A DNA stretch of 64,000 nucleotides from Ruegeria marina (GTDB lineage: Bacteria; Pseudomonadota; Alphaproteobacteria; Rhodobacterales; Rhodobacteraceae). Below are positions 50,734 to 59,276 of this stretch, piece after piece (the stretch's first letter is position 1; the number at the start of each line of letters is the position of its first letter). The DNA is taken from the NCBI RefSeq assembly GCF_900101475.1, contig NZ_FMZV01000022.1:1-64000 (forward strand). The letters run 5' to 3'. The position numbers were made by a program, and so were the translations under genes. The notes under the pieces are model-generated. The model searched no databases. It had not been told where the DNA came from and saw nothing but the letters and a program-made list of their open reading frames with translations.

Positions 50734-51528
50734 ATGAACGCCATGGCGAACCCCCATTCAATGTTCGATGTAAAGGACAATGTGGCCCTGATCACCGGTG
50801 CCTCTGGCGCGTTCGGCATGGTGGCTGCCCGGGTTCTGGCTGGCGCCGGGTGCAAGCTTGTGCTTGTCGCCGGCAATCAGTCCGCGCTGGACGACATCGC
50901 CGTTGAATGCCGCCAGATGGGGGCAAATGTGACCGCGATCAACACCCGCCCCAAGGATGAAGACATCTGCAATGGCCTCGTGGCACAGGCGGTCGCCGCC
51001 TATGGACGGTTGGACATTCTCGTCGTGGCTTCGGGCATGAACAAGGTGGCACTGATCAACGACATGACGCCTGAGACTTTCCAGGCCGTCATGGACGCCA
51101 ATGTCACCCAGACCTGGTTGCTGGCACGCGCAGCGGCAGCGAAGATGAAGGCACAGGGCTACGGCAAGATCGTGCTGGTCTCCTCGGCGCGCGGCCTCTT
51201 GGGGCACCCGGCCGGATACACTGCCTATTGCGCCTCCAAGTCGGCCACCGACGGCATCACCAAGGCCCTCGGCTGCGAGCTGGGCGCATCGGGTGTGACG
51301 GTCAACGCCATCGCCCCCACGGTGTTTCGCTCCCCTCTGACGGCCTGGATGTTCGAGGACACCGAAGAAGCCATCAAGGTCCGAAATGGCTTTCTGGCCC
51401 GCGTGCCTAAAGGGCGTTTGGGTGAGCCGGAAGACCTCGCTGGGCCGCTTCTGTTTCTCGCATCGAAGGCGTCGGATTTCTACACCGGGCATATCCTTTA
51501 TGCCGACGGCGGCTATACGGCGGGTTGA
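50734..51528 (+). CDS. Short-chain dehydrogenase/reductase (SDR)
   Basis: A 264-residue classical SDR. The NAD(P) motif is TGASGAFG (21-28), and the catalytic set is Ser150/Ser151, Tyr165 and Lys169 (YTAYCASK). The C-terminus FYTGHILYADGGYTAG is typical. ATG 50734 is preceded by GAGG; the long frame upstream is a shadow of the cupin gene. It probably oxidises a hydroxyl of the pathway substrate. The gap to the next gene is 3 bp. Confidence 0.88.
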   Translation: MNAMANPHSMFDVKDNVALITGASGAFGMVAARVLAGAGCKLVLVAGNQSALDDIAVECRQMGANVTAINTRPKDEDICNGLVAQAVAAYGRLDILVVASGMNKVALINDMTPETFQAVMDANVTQTWLLARAAAAKMKAQGYGKIVLVSSARGLLGHPAGYTAYCASKSATDGITKALGCELGASGVTVNAIAPTVFRSPLTAWMFEDTEEAIKVRNGFLARVPKGRLGEPEDLAGPLLFLASKASDFYTGHILYADGGYTAG

Positions 51529-51531
51529 TCG

Positions 51532-52461
51532 ATGGTGACCAAGAAACAGCAGATAGCCGTGATCGGTGCCGGGCTGATGGGACACGGGATTGCCCTGACC
51601 CTAGCCCGGGCCGGGCAATATGTGGCGATCACCGACCCGGCAGCAGAGGCGCGCGACAGCGTGTCGGCGCGGATGCACCAGAGCATGAAGGCTATGGGCG
51701 ACGATGACGAAACCGTCGCCAAAGCCCTGAAGATGATCGAGATCTACCCGAGTACGGCTGGCGCGGTGAAGGACGCCGATGTGGTTTTCGAAGCCGCCCC
51801 GGAAAAGATGGCGCTGAAGCAGAAGATCTTTGCCGAGATCGAAGACCACGCGCCCGAACATTGCATTCTTGCGTCGAATACCAGCGTCATGCCGATCACC
51901 CAGATAATGTCGGGTCTGCGGCTGAAAAACCGCGCATTGGGCACCCATTGGTGGAACCCGCCGCACATGATCCCGCTGGTCGAGGTCATCAAGACCGAAT
52001 GGACCGACCCGTCCGTAGCCCAAGCCATGGCCGACCTGCTGCAAGACGCCGGCAAGACACCAGTGATGGTGGAAAGGGACGTTCCCGGTTTTATCGGCAA
52101 TCGGCTTCAGCACGCGCTTTGGCGCGAGGCGATCAGCCTGGTCGAGCGCGGGATTTGCGACGCCGAAAGCGTCGATACGGTCATCAAGTCCTGCTTTGGC
52201 CGGCGTCTTGCCGTTCTTGGGCCACTCGAAAACGCCGATCTGGTCGGCACCGACCTGACGCTCGACATCCACAACACGGTGCTGGCTGATCTGGAAAGCA
52301 GAACGGGTCCCTCCCCCTATCTCGAAAGACTGGTCGCGGAGGGCAAGCTTGGCATGAAGACGGGCCAGGGCTTTCGGACATGGACGCCCGAACAGGCCGA
52401 CAAGGTGCGCGCGCGCGTCGTGACGCATCTGACCAAGCTGGAAGACATCCTGGAAAGCTGA
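51532..52461 (+). CDS. 3-hydroxyacyl-CoA dehydrogenase family protein
   Basis: A 309-residue NAD-dependent dehydrogenase. The Rossmann motif is IAVIGAGLMGHGIALTLARAG (8-28), the catalytic-domain motif is GTHWWNPPHMIPLVEVI, and the second domain begins after VPGFIGNRLQHALWREA. The family includes 3-hydroxybutyryl-CoA, L-carnitine and L-gulonate dehydrogenases, all oxidising a 3-hydroxy acid to a 3-keto acid. With the beta-keto acid cleavage enzyme encoded later in the cluster, it likely makes that enzyme's substrate. Confidence 0.87.
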   Translation: MVTKKQQIAVIGAGLMGHGIALTLARAGQYVAITDPAAEARDSVSARMHQSMKAMGDDDETVAKALKMIEIYPSTAGAVKDADVVFEAAPEKMALKQKIFAEIEDHAPEHCILASNTSVMPITQIMSGLRLKNRALGTHWWNPPHMIPLVEVIKTEWTDPSVAQAMADLLQDAGKTPVMVERDVPGFIGNRLQHALWREAISLVERGICDAESVDTVIKSCFGRRLAVLGPLENADLVGTDLTLDIHNTVLADLESRTGPSPYLERLVAEGKLGMKTGQGFRTWTPEQADKVRARVVTHLTKLEDILES

Positions 52462-52500
52462 ACACAAAGCCGACGGGGAGGTCGGCGGAAGGAGGACCCA

Positions 52501-53778
52501 ATGAAGACGTTTAGAAAGAACCCCTCGCGGCGCGGATTTCTGGTGGCCGGTACGGCGGCGCTGGCCGCACCCGCAATCCTGAGCGCATCGCGCGCCTATG
52601 CGCAGACACCGACGCTGAAGGTCGGCCATGTCAGCCCGCGCACCGGTCCACTCGCCGGTTTTGCAGAGGCGGACGACTACGTTCTGGCACAGATTCAGGA
52701 CATGTTTGCGGCAGGGATCGAGAACAACGGCAAGACCTGGAACGTCGAGATCATCTCGAAGGACAGCCAGTCGAACCCGAACCGGGCAGCGGAAGTGGCC
52801 GCCGATCTGATCCTGGGCGACGAGGTCGATATCATCGTCGCCGCCTCGACCCCGGACACCACGAACCCTGTCGCCGATCAGGCCGAGGTGAACGAGGTGC
52901 CCTGCATCACCACCGATTGCCCCTGGCAGCCCTATTTCTTCGGCCGAAACGGCGTGCCCGGCGAGGGGTTCAAGTACACCTACCACTTCTTCTGGGGCCT
53001 TGAGGATGTGATCGGCGCTTTCCTTGACATGTGGGACAAATCTGGTGTCGCCAAACAGGTTGGCGGGCTCTTTCCGAACGACGCCGATGGCAATGCCTGG
53101 GGCCATCCGGAGCTGGGCCTGCCAACGCCCTTGGCTGCCGCAGGTTTTGATCTGCTTGATCCGGGCCGGTATCAGCCTTTGTCGGACGATTTCTCGAACT
53201 ACATCGCCGCCTTCAAGGACGCGGGCTGTGAAATCGTGACCGGCAACATGATCCCGCCCGACTTTGCCACCTTCTGGGCGCAGGCCGCGCAGCAGGGATT
53301 CAATCCAAAGGTCGTGACCATCGGCAAGGCTTTGCTGTTCCCCTCGGTCATCGCTTCGCTGGGTGACAGGGGCGACGGGTTGTCGTCCGAGGTTTGGTGG
53401 TCGCCTGCGCATCCTTTTGCGTCCTCTCTCACCGGCGCAAGTGCCGCCGATCTGGCCAACGGTTACAGCGCGTCGACTGGCCGACCCTGGACCCAACCTA
53501 TCGGTTTCAAACATGCGCTCTTCGAAGTTATCGCCGATGTGGTCCGCCGGTCAGAGGACCTGGAGGACTATGAGGCAAACCTTGCCGCGATTACGTCCAC
53601 CAATCTCGATACGATCGTCGGCAATGTGAACTGGGCCAACGGCCCGATCGACAATGTGACCAAGACGCCGCTCGTTGCGGGCCAATGGCAGAAGGAAGGC
53701 AATGCTTTCGATCTGAAGATCGTCGCCAACAGCAACGCTCCCGAGATCCCGCTGACGGGCGAGTTGAAACTGCTCTGA
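52501..53778 (+). CDS. Liv-type ABC transporter substrate-binding protein (Tat-exported)
   Basis: A 425-residue periplasmic binding protein of the branched-chain amino-acid type. The N-terminus carries a twin-arginine signal (NPSRRGFLVAG) with cleavage near AYAQ. The mature start TLKVGHVSPRTGPLAGFAEA is typical. It is followed by the two ATPase and two permease genes. Ligand unknown: such receptors also bind amides, aromatic acids and other carboxylates, so the name Liv gives only the family. Confidence 0.9.
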   Translation: MKTFRKNPSRRGFLVAGTAALAAPAILSASRAYAQTPTLKVGHVSPRTGPLAGFAEADDYVLAQIQDMFAAGIENNGKTWNVEIISKDSQSNPNRAAEVAADLILGDEVDIIVAASTPDTTNPVADQAEVNEVPCITTDCPWQPYFFGRNGVPGEGFKYTYHFFWGLEDVIGAFLDMWDKSGVAKQVGGLFPNDADGNAWGHPELGLPTPLAAAGFDLLDPGRYQPLSDDFSNYIAAFKDAGCEIVTGNMIPPDFATFWAQAAQQGFNPKVVTIGKALLFPSVIASLGDRGDGLSSEVWWSPAHPFASSLTGASAADLANGYSASTGRPWTQPIGFKHALFEVIADVVRRSEDLEDYEANLAAITSTNLDTIVGNVNWANGPIDNVTKTPLVAGQWQKEGNAFDLKIVANSNAPEIPLTGELKLL

Positions 53779-53784
53779 CCCATT

Positions 53785-53809
53785 GCGGCGGCGGATCAGC
53801 CGTCGCCGC
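53785..53809 (+). promoter_or_regulatory. Intercistronic RNA hairpin after the binding-protein gene
   Basis: GCGGCGGCGG (53785-53794) and CCGTCGCCGC (53800-53809) form a 10-bp stem with one mismatch and a 5-nt loop, without a T-run. Such structures often protect the upstream mRNA so that binding protein exceeds transporter subunits. Confidence 0.6.
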
Positions 53810-53827
53810 ACCGCCCCCGAGGACACG

Positions 53828-54556
53828 ATGGCCGCGATCCTGACGCTCGAAAATCTCAGCAAATCCTTCGGTGCCGTGACCGTCGCCGATGCGCTGAGCT
53901 ATGAGGTGGAAAAGGGCGCGGCCCTGGGCGTGATTGGACCGAATGGCGCGGGCAAGACCTCGATGTTCAACCTGATTACCGGGACGCTGGCCCCGGATTC
54001 CGGCACTATCCGGTTCGAAGGTCGAGATATCACGGGGTCCAATGCCGCCGCGCGCAGCCGTGGCGGTATTGCACGCAGTTTTCAGGTGCCGCAGCCGTTT
54101 TCTCATCTGACGGTGTTTGAAAACGCGATGGTCGCCGCGACCCAAGCCGCAGGCTTGTCGGGGCGAAAGGCCGAAGAGCTCTGCCTCGACGTGCTCGACC
54201 AGACCGGACTGCTCGGCAAGGCAAACACGGCGGCCGGTGGTCTGACGCTGCTGAACCGCAAGCGCCTGGAGTTGACCCGCGCGCTTTGTGCGAAACCCCG
54301 ACTGCTGCTGCTCGATGAAATCGCGGGCGGTCTGACGGAGGCCGAGTGCCATACGCTGGTCGACACGATCAATGCGATCCGGGGCACGGGTGTATCGATC
54401 ATCTGGATCGAGCATGTGGTGCACGCGCTGCTGGCCGTGGTCGACCGGCTGATCGTGATCGATTTTGGCCGCAAGATCGGCGAAGGCGACCCCAAGACGG
54501 TGATGGCCAGTCGCGAGGTGCAGGAAATCTATCTGGGGATCGAAGCCGATGCATGA
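53828..54556 (+). CDS. ABC transporter ATPase, LivG-type
   Basis: A 242-residue ATPase. Walker A is GPNGAGKTS near residue 37, and Walker B is LLLLDEIAGGL. The ABC signature is altered: where LivG proteins have LSYGQ, this one reads GLTLLNRKRLEL, and the residue after DE is Ile, not Pro. ATG 53828 was chosen with GAGGA 6 bp upstream. It overlaps the second ATPase gene by 8 bp. The altered signature looks like a subfamily trait and not damage, since the protein is otherwise intact. Confidence 0.88.
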   Translation: MAAILTLENLSKSFGAVTVADALSYEVEKGAALGVIGPNGAGKTSMFNLITGTLAPDSGTIRFEGRDITGSNAAARSRGGIARSFQVPQPFSHLTVFENAMVAATQAAGLSGRKAEELCLDVLDQTGLLGKANTAAGGLTLLNRKRLELTRALCAKPRLLLLDEIAGGLTEAECHTLVDTINAIRGTGVSIIWIEHVVHALLAVVDRLIVIDFGRKIGEGDPKTVMASREVQEIYLGIEADA

Positions 54557-55256
54557 CCCGATCCTCGGCATCAGAGACCTCGATGCCTTTTATGGCGACT
54601 TCCAGGCGCTCTACGGTCTCGACCTTCATGTCGACGCTGGTGAGGTACTGGCGATCATCGGAGCGAATGGCGCGGGCAAAACCACACTTTTGCGGTCGAT
54701 TGCCGGTCTGATGAAGAACGGCGCCGAACAGGTCCGCTACCGGGGCCAGCCCATTGGGGCGCTGAGGGCGGACCAGATCGCAGCTCTTGGCATCGCGCTG
54801 GTGCCAGAGGGCCGCCAGCTATTCCCGTCGTTGTCGGTCGAGGAAAACCTGATGATCGGCGGCCGAACCGGGCGCAAAGGGCCATGGTCGCTGGACGCCG
54901 TCTACAATCTGTTCCCGATCCTTGAAGAGCGCAAGGCGCAGGCCTCGACCTCTCTGTCCGGCGGGCAACAGCAGATGGTGGCTATCGGGAGGGCGCTGAT
55001 GGCGAACCCCGACCTGATCCTGTTCGACGAAATCAGCCTGGGGCTGGCCCCGATCATCATCAAGGACATCTATGCCGCCCTGCCCGGTATCGTCGGCGAA
55101 GGCATGAGCGCTGTGATCGTCGAGCAGGACATCACCAAGGCGCTGTCGGTGTCGTCACGGGTCTATTGCCTGCAAGAAGGGCGCGTGTCGCTCGAAGGCG
55201 CATCCGACGCTCTCTCGCGCGAGGATATCAGCCGCGCCTATTTCGGGATCGCATGA
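54549..55256 (+). CDS. ABC transporter ATPase, LivF-type
   Basis: A 235-residue ATPase with Walker A GANGAGKTT near residue 38, a canonical signature LSGGQQQM near 137, and Walker B LILFDEISLGL. It pairs with the LivG-type ATPase, whose own signature is degenerate, so one of the two composite ATP sites may be weakened. It ends 1 bp before the permease gene. Confidence 0.9.
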   Translation: MHDPILGIRDLDAFYGDFQALYGLDLHVDAGEVLAIIGANGAGKTTLLRSIAGLMKNGAEQVRYRGQPIGALRADQIAALGIALVPEGRQLFPSLSVEENLMIGGRTGRKGPWSLDAVYNLFPILEERKAQASTSLSGGQQQMVAIGRALMANPDLILFDEISLGLAPIIIKDIYAALPGIVGEGMSAVIVEQDITKALSVSSRVYCLQEGRVSLEGASDALSREDISRAYFGIA

Positions 55257-55257
55257 C

Positions 55258-56121
55258 ATGGACTGGGTGAACGCAATCGTACAAGGAACTTTGCTGGGTG
55301 GGCTCTATGCGCTGTTCGCAGCCGGACTGTCCCTGATCTTCGGTGTGATGCGGCTGGTCAACATCGCCCATGGCGACCTCATCGTGCTGGCCGCCTATCT
55401 TGGCCTGACGACCAGCGTGGCGCTTGGGCTGCATCCGCTTGCAGCGCTTCTCGTCGTGATCCCCGCGATGGCTGGGATCGGATACGTTTTGCAGCGGGGG
55501 GTGCTGAACCAGACCCTCGGAGATGACATCCTGCCGCCGCTGCTGGTGACCTTCGGTCTGTCGGTCATTATCCAGAATGCATTGCTGGAAGGCTATACGG
55601 CTGACCCGCAGAAGATGGACGCAGGCGCGCTTGAAACAGCGAGTTTCGGGTTTGGTGGTCTAACGCTGGGTGTCTTGCCGGTGCTGACCTTTGCCGTGGC
55701 GGTCGCGGTCATCGCGGGCCTTCAATGGATGTTCTACCGGACACCCCTTGGACGCGCTTTCCGCGCGACCTCGGACAATCAAGACATCGCTCAACTCATG
55801 GGTCTCAATAAGGCCCATGTGTTTGGGCTTGCCATGGCGCTGTCCCTCGCGGTGGTGGCCGTCGCCGGAATATTCCTGGGCATCCGAACCAGCTTTGATC
55901 CGTCGATCGGCGGCGGGCGGCTGATCTTTGGCTTCGAGGCCGTCATCATCGGCGGGCTTGGCAACCTCTGGGGCACATTGGTCGGGGGCGTGATTCTGGG
56001 CGTCGCGCAGACCGTCGGTGCCAAGATCGATCCCGGTTGGCAACTTCTGGCGGGGCACCTCGTGTTCCTGCTGATCCTTGCCGTTCGCCCAAACGGCCTG
56101 TTCCCGAGGGTGGACGCATGA
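55258..56121 (+). CDS. ABC transporter permease, LivH-type
   Basis: A 287-residue polytopic membrane protein. The N-terminus (VNAIVQGTLLGGLYALFAAG, then LSLIFGVMRLVNIAHGD) is diagnostic for LivH. The coupling segment FRATSDNQDIAQLMGLNKAH and the end GLFPRVDA are also family-typical. It overlaps the LivM-type gene by 4 bp (ATGA). Confidence 0.9.
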   Translation: MDWVNAIVQGTLLGGLYALFAAGLSLIFGVMRLVNIAHGDLIVLAAYLGLTTSVALGLHPLAALLVVIPAMAGIGYVLQRGVLNQTLGDDILPPLLVTFGLSVIIQNALLEGYTADPQKMDAGALETASFGFGGLTLGVLPVLTFAVAVAVIAGLQWMFYRTPLGRAFRATSDNQDIAQLMGLNKAHVFGLAMALSLAVVAVAGIFLGIRTSFDPSIGGGRLIFGFEAVIIGGLGNLWGTLVGGVILGVAQTVGAKIDPGWQLLAGHLVFLLILAVRPNGLFPRVDA

Positions 56122-57143
56122 GCCGGTCGAGATACCACGTCACGCGCACCTCTCGCACGGCTCAGGTCGCCGCGTTTCTGGGGGCGATTGCGCTCTTGAT
56201 CCTGATCGCCGCCCCCTGGTGGGCGGGCCGCGCAGAGCTCAGGCTTATTGGCGAGTTGTGCCTCTACCTGGCACTGGCCAGCCTTTGGAACCTGATGGCG
56301 GGCTATGCCGGGCTCGTATCTGTCGGGCAGCAGGCCTATGTCGGCTTTGGCGGGTATTTGCTGTTTGCGCTGACCATCTTCGGCGGTTTGAACCCGGTCC
56401 TGGCCATCGCCATCGCCGGGGGGCTTGGAGCGCTCGTGTCAGTCCCGGTCGCGGCCCTGATCTTTCGACTGCGCGGTGCCTATTTCGCCATCGGCACCTG
56501 GGTCATAGCCGAGGTCTTTCGTCTGAGCTTTGCGCAGGTCTCGGCGCTTGGCGGCGGCTCTGGCACCTCGCTACCAACCGGCATCGTGCGGTCGCTCGCC
56601 GATGGTCGTGCGGCGCGCGAAGCGCTCGCCTACTGGCTCGCCCTCGGCGTGACAGTTCTGGTGGTCGCGTCGGTCTATTTGTTCCTGCGCTCGCGCAAGG
56701 GGCTGGCACTGACCGCGATCCGGGACAACGAACTTGCCGCGGCATCGCTTGGGATCGACATCTGGAAAACCAAATTCCTCGTTTATGTCGTCACATCCGC
56801 CCTGACCGCAATGGTCGGCGGTCTGATATTCCTCCAGAAACTCCGGATCTCGCCCGACGCTGCCTTCAGCGTCAATGACTGGACCGCATTCGTGATCTTC
56901 ATTGTCGTCATCGGTGGGATCGGCACGATCGAAGGGCCGATCATTGGAACGCTTGTGTTCTTCGCGCTTCGCGAAACGCTCGCCGATCTCGGCACGATCT
57001 ATCTGATGGTTTTGGGCCTCGTGGCCATCGTCGTGATGCTGAAAGCGCCGCGGGGCATCTGGGGCCTGATCCGCAGCCGGTTCGACCTTGAACTTTTCCC
57101 TCTCGGCTATCGGGTCCAACAAAAGCAAGACAAAGGAGCCTGA
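56118..57143 (+). CDS. ABC transporter permease, LivM-type
   Basis: A 341-residue polytopic membrane protein with LivM marks: LYLALASLWNLMAGYAGLVS, VGQQAYVGFGGYLLFAL, FAIGTWVIAEVFRL, and the coupling helix ALTAIRDNELAAASLGID. ATG 56118 overlaps the LivH-type stop. It completes the five-part transporter and is followed 2 bp later by the BKACE gene, which ties uptake to catabolism. Confidence 0.9.
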   Translation: MSRSRYHVTRTSRTAQVAAFLGAIALLILIAAPWWAGRAELRLIGELCLYLALASLWNLMAGYAGLVSVGQQAYVGFGGYLLFALTIFGGLNPVLAIAIAGGLGALVSVPVAALIFRLRGAYFAIGTWVIAEVFRLSFAQVSALGGGSGTSLPTGIVRSLADGRAAREALAYWLALGVTVLVVASVYLFLRSRKGLALTAIRDNELAAASLGIDIWKTKFLVYVVTSALTAMVGGLIFLQKLRISPDAAFSVNDWTAFVIFIVVIGGIGTIEGPIIGTLVFFALRETLADLGTIYLMVLGLVAIVVMLKAPRGIWGLIRSRFDLELFPLGYRVQQKQDKGA

Positions 57144-57145
57144 CC

Positions 57146-58078
57146 ATGGCACGCCAACAAAAGACAATCATCACCTGCGCCGTGACCGGGGCGATTCATA
57201 CACCAACGATGTCGGACGCACTGCCCTACACCTACGACGATATCGCACGGCAGGCGATCGAGGCGGCGGAGGCCGGAGCGTCCATTCTGCACCTTCACGC
57301 CCGCAACCCAGAAACCGGCGCACCCTCCGTCGATCCCGAGGACTTCCGCCCCTTTCTGGGACGGATCAAACAGGCATCCGACGCAGTGGTGAATATCTCG
57401 ACCGGTGGGTCTCTGACGCTGTCGATTCAGGATCGGATAAAGCCGGCGGCGACCTTCTCAGCCGAGATGTGCTCGATGAACATGGGGTCCATGAACTTCT
57501 CCTTTCATCCGCTGGCCAAGCGCTATGAGTCGTGGAAATTCGATTGGGAAAAGGACTATGTCGAAGGGTCCGATGGGAATATTTTTCGCAACACTTTCCG
57601 GGATATTCGTGAAGCAGCCGAAACGCTTGCCCCGCATGACATCAAGTTCGAACATGAATGCTATGACGTCGGGCACCTCTACAATCTGAAGTTCTGCATG
57701 GATACGGGCCTCTTCAAAGCGCCGATCTTCATCCAGTTCGTGATGGGCATACTCGGCGGCATCGGTGCCGATATCGACAATCTGGTCTTCATGAAAAAGA
57801 CCGCCGACAAGCTTTTTGGCGATGACTATCGCTGGTCTATTCTGGCGGCCGGTGCGTCCCAAATCCCGATGGCCACGACAGCCAGTCAGATGGGCGGCAA
57901 TGTACGCGTCGGGCTGGAGGACAGCCTGTTCATTTCTCGCGGACAACTGGCCGAGTCGAACGCCCAGCAAGTCGCCAAGATCCGCCGGATCGTTGAAGAG
58001 CTTGGCAGCCAGGTCGCGACGCCTGATGAAGCGCGCGAAATTCTCGACCTCAAAGGCGGGGACAGGGTTGCCTTTTGA
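57146..58078 (+). CDS. Beta-keto acid cleavage enzyme (BKACE, DUF849)
   Basis: A 310-residue BKACE-family protein. Zinc ligands are likely in LHLHARNPETGAPS (residues about 48-61) and the FEHECYD segment. The family condenses a beta-keto acid with acetyl-CoA to give acetoacetate and a new CoA ester; members act on 3-keto-5-aminohexanoate, dehydrocarnitine and others. It is the last gene of the IclR-controlled cluster and the strongest clue that the pathway passes through a 3-keto acid, probably made by the 3-hydroxyacyl dehydrogenase encoded at 51532. Confidence 0.9.
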   Translation: MARQQKTIITCAVTGAIHTPTMSDALPYTYDDIARQAIEAAEAGASILHLHARNPETGAPSVDPEDFRPFLGRIKQASDAVVNISTGGSLTLSIQDRIKPAATFSAEMCSMNMGSMNFSFHPLAKRYESWKFDWEKDYVEGSDGNIFRNTFRDIREAAETLAPHDIKFEHECYDVGHLYNLKFCMDTGLFKAPIFIQFVMGILGGIGADIDNLVFMKKTADKLFGDDYRWSILAAGASQIPMATTASQMGGNVRVGLEDSLFISRGQLAESNAQQVAKIRRIVEELGSQVATPDEAREILDLKGGDRVAF

Positions 58079-58114
58079 CCAGGTTACTGTCGCGGAGCGC
58101 CAATAAACGCGATC

Positions 58115-59065
58115 TTAACGGCGCCTATCCGATCCCGCGAGTCGATATCTCTCTGGCAGATCATTCTGAACATAGCCCCGCATATGGTTCGCGAAGGCTG
58201 CCAGGAGCGGACTTTCCATTCTGTTGCGGGGCGTCACCATTCCGACCGACATTGCCGAGGCCGCAAACCTGACCGGCAGCTCCGCGAGCCCGTCCCTGGC
58301 CTGGCCACCGACAATGGCATAGCTTGGCAGAACTGTCAGGAAATCGGTGTTGCGCAGCATTTCCATGATGGCCCCAGAAGATTCGCTTTGAAAGGCGATA
58401 TGCAGATTTTCCACACCGAATGATGTCAGAGCGGTCGCCATGTCAGTCCTCAGCATGCTGTGTTCCGCGTGACTGATCCAGGTCGCGTCCTGGAGGTCTT
58501 TGGCATCGATACGCGGCTTTCTCGCGAGAGGATGATCCTTGCGCAGAACGACAACATGCTCGTCACGGAACAATGGCTCGATAACAAGCTCTTCCCGGGG
58601 AGAGGCGATCAATCTTAGCGGGCAGATCAACGCGTCGACCTGATTCAGCGTAACATAGCGTTCAAGCTGGGGAAAATAGTCGGATTTGAGCTTCACCTCG
58701 ATGCCCGGGCGCTCCCGCAGAAAAGCAGAGATCGCATCTCCCACCAGCCGTTCACAGAGGAAAGGAGGCGCCCCGATTATCAGTACGCCGCTCAGGCCCT
58801 GAAGTCCGAGTTGCACATCCTCATAGGCGCTCTCTCGAATGGTTTTGATAGCACGACCACGCTGCGCCAGCTTCAACCCGATTTCCGTCGGAATCAACGG
58901 TCGACTGCTGCGCTCGAACAGCTGAACACCAAGCCGGTTCTCCAGATTGCTGATCATACGGCTCAGGGCGGGTTGGGAGGTTCCCAATTGCCGGGCCGTC
59001 TCGTGCAGGGTTCCGTATTCGACTACGGCCGCCAGTTGTTCGAGGCTTTTCGGATCTATGATCAT
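58115..59065 (-). CDS. LysR-family transcriptional regulator
   Basis: A 316-residue LysR protein. HTH: LEQLAAVVEYGTLHETARQL, then GTSQPALSRMISNLENRLGV. An effector domain follows (GVLIIGAPPFLCERLVGDAI; EHVVVLRKDHPLARKPRID). ATG 59065 starts it. It is divergent from the sulfatase gene with a 211-bp AT-rich promoter gap, so it probably controls the sulfatase-TAXI unit. It converges on the BKACE gene 36 bp away. Confidence 0.88.
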   Translation of the reverse strand: MIIDPKSLEQLAAVVEYGTLHETARQLGTSQPALSRMISNLENRLGVQLFERSSRPLIPTEIGLKLAQRGRAIKTIRESAYEDVQLGLQGLSGVLIIGAPPFLCERLVGDAISAFLRERPGIEVKLKSDYFPQLERYVTLNQVDALICPLRLIASPREELVIEPLFRDEHVVVLRKDHPLARKPRIDAKDLQDATWISHAEHSMLRTDMATALTSFGVENLHIAFQSESSGAIMEMLRNTDFLTVLPSYAIVGGQARDGLAELPVRFAASAMSVGMVTPRNRMESPLLAAFANHMRGYVQNDLPERYRLAGSDRRR

Positions 59066-59276
59066 ATCATTTTTGCAAGTTATCCTGACATAATATTATT
59101 AGACTGATATATAGTTTTCATCAAGAATTGGCTTTGCAGGTTCGGGCGACAGTACAATTCTTGAGGGGATTCATGATCACAACGCGGCCTTCATCGATCA
59201 GGGTAGCGGGTGTCCGGCGCGGCATCAGGTGCTGTGCGCTTCAGGGCCACCGGTCGTTTATTCCACGGGTTGAAGA

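Noticed and set aside
51532-52461. L-carnitine dehydrogenase as the identity of the 3-hydroxyacyl dehydrogenase
   Set aside because: The motif THWWNPPHMIPLVE and flanking sequence differ from carnitine dehydrogenases I can recall, and the thioesterase gene usual in carnitine clusters is missing.
51601-53514. 637-codon minus-strand frame
   Set aside because: Antisense to the dehydrogenase and binding-protein genes, both of which carry clear family motifs.
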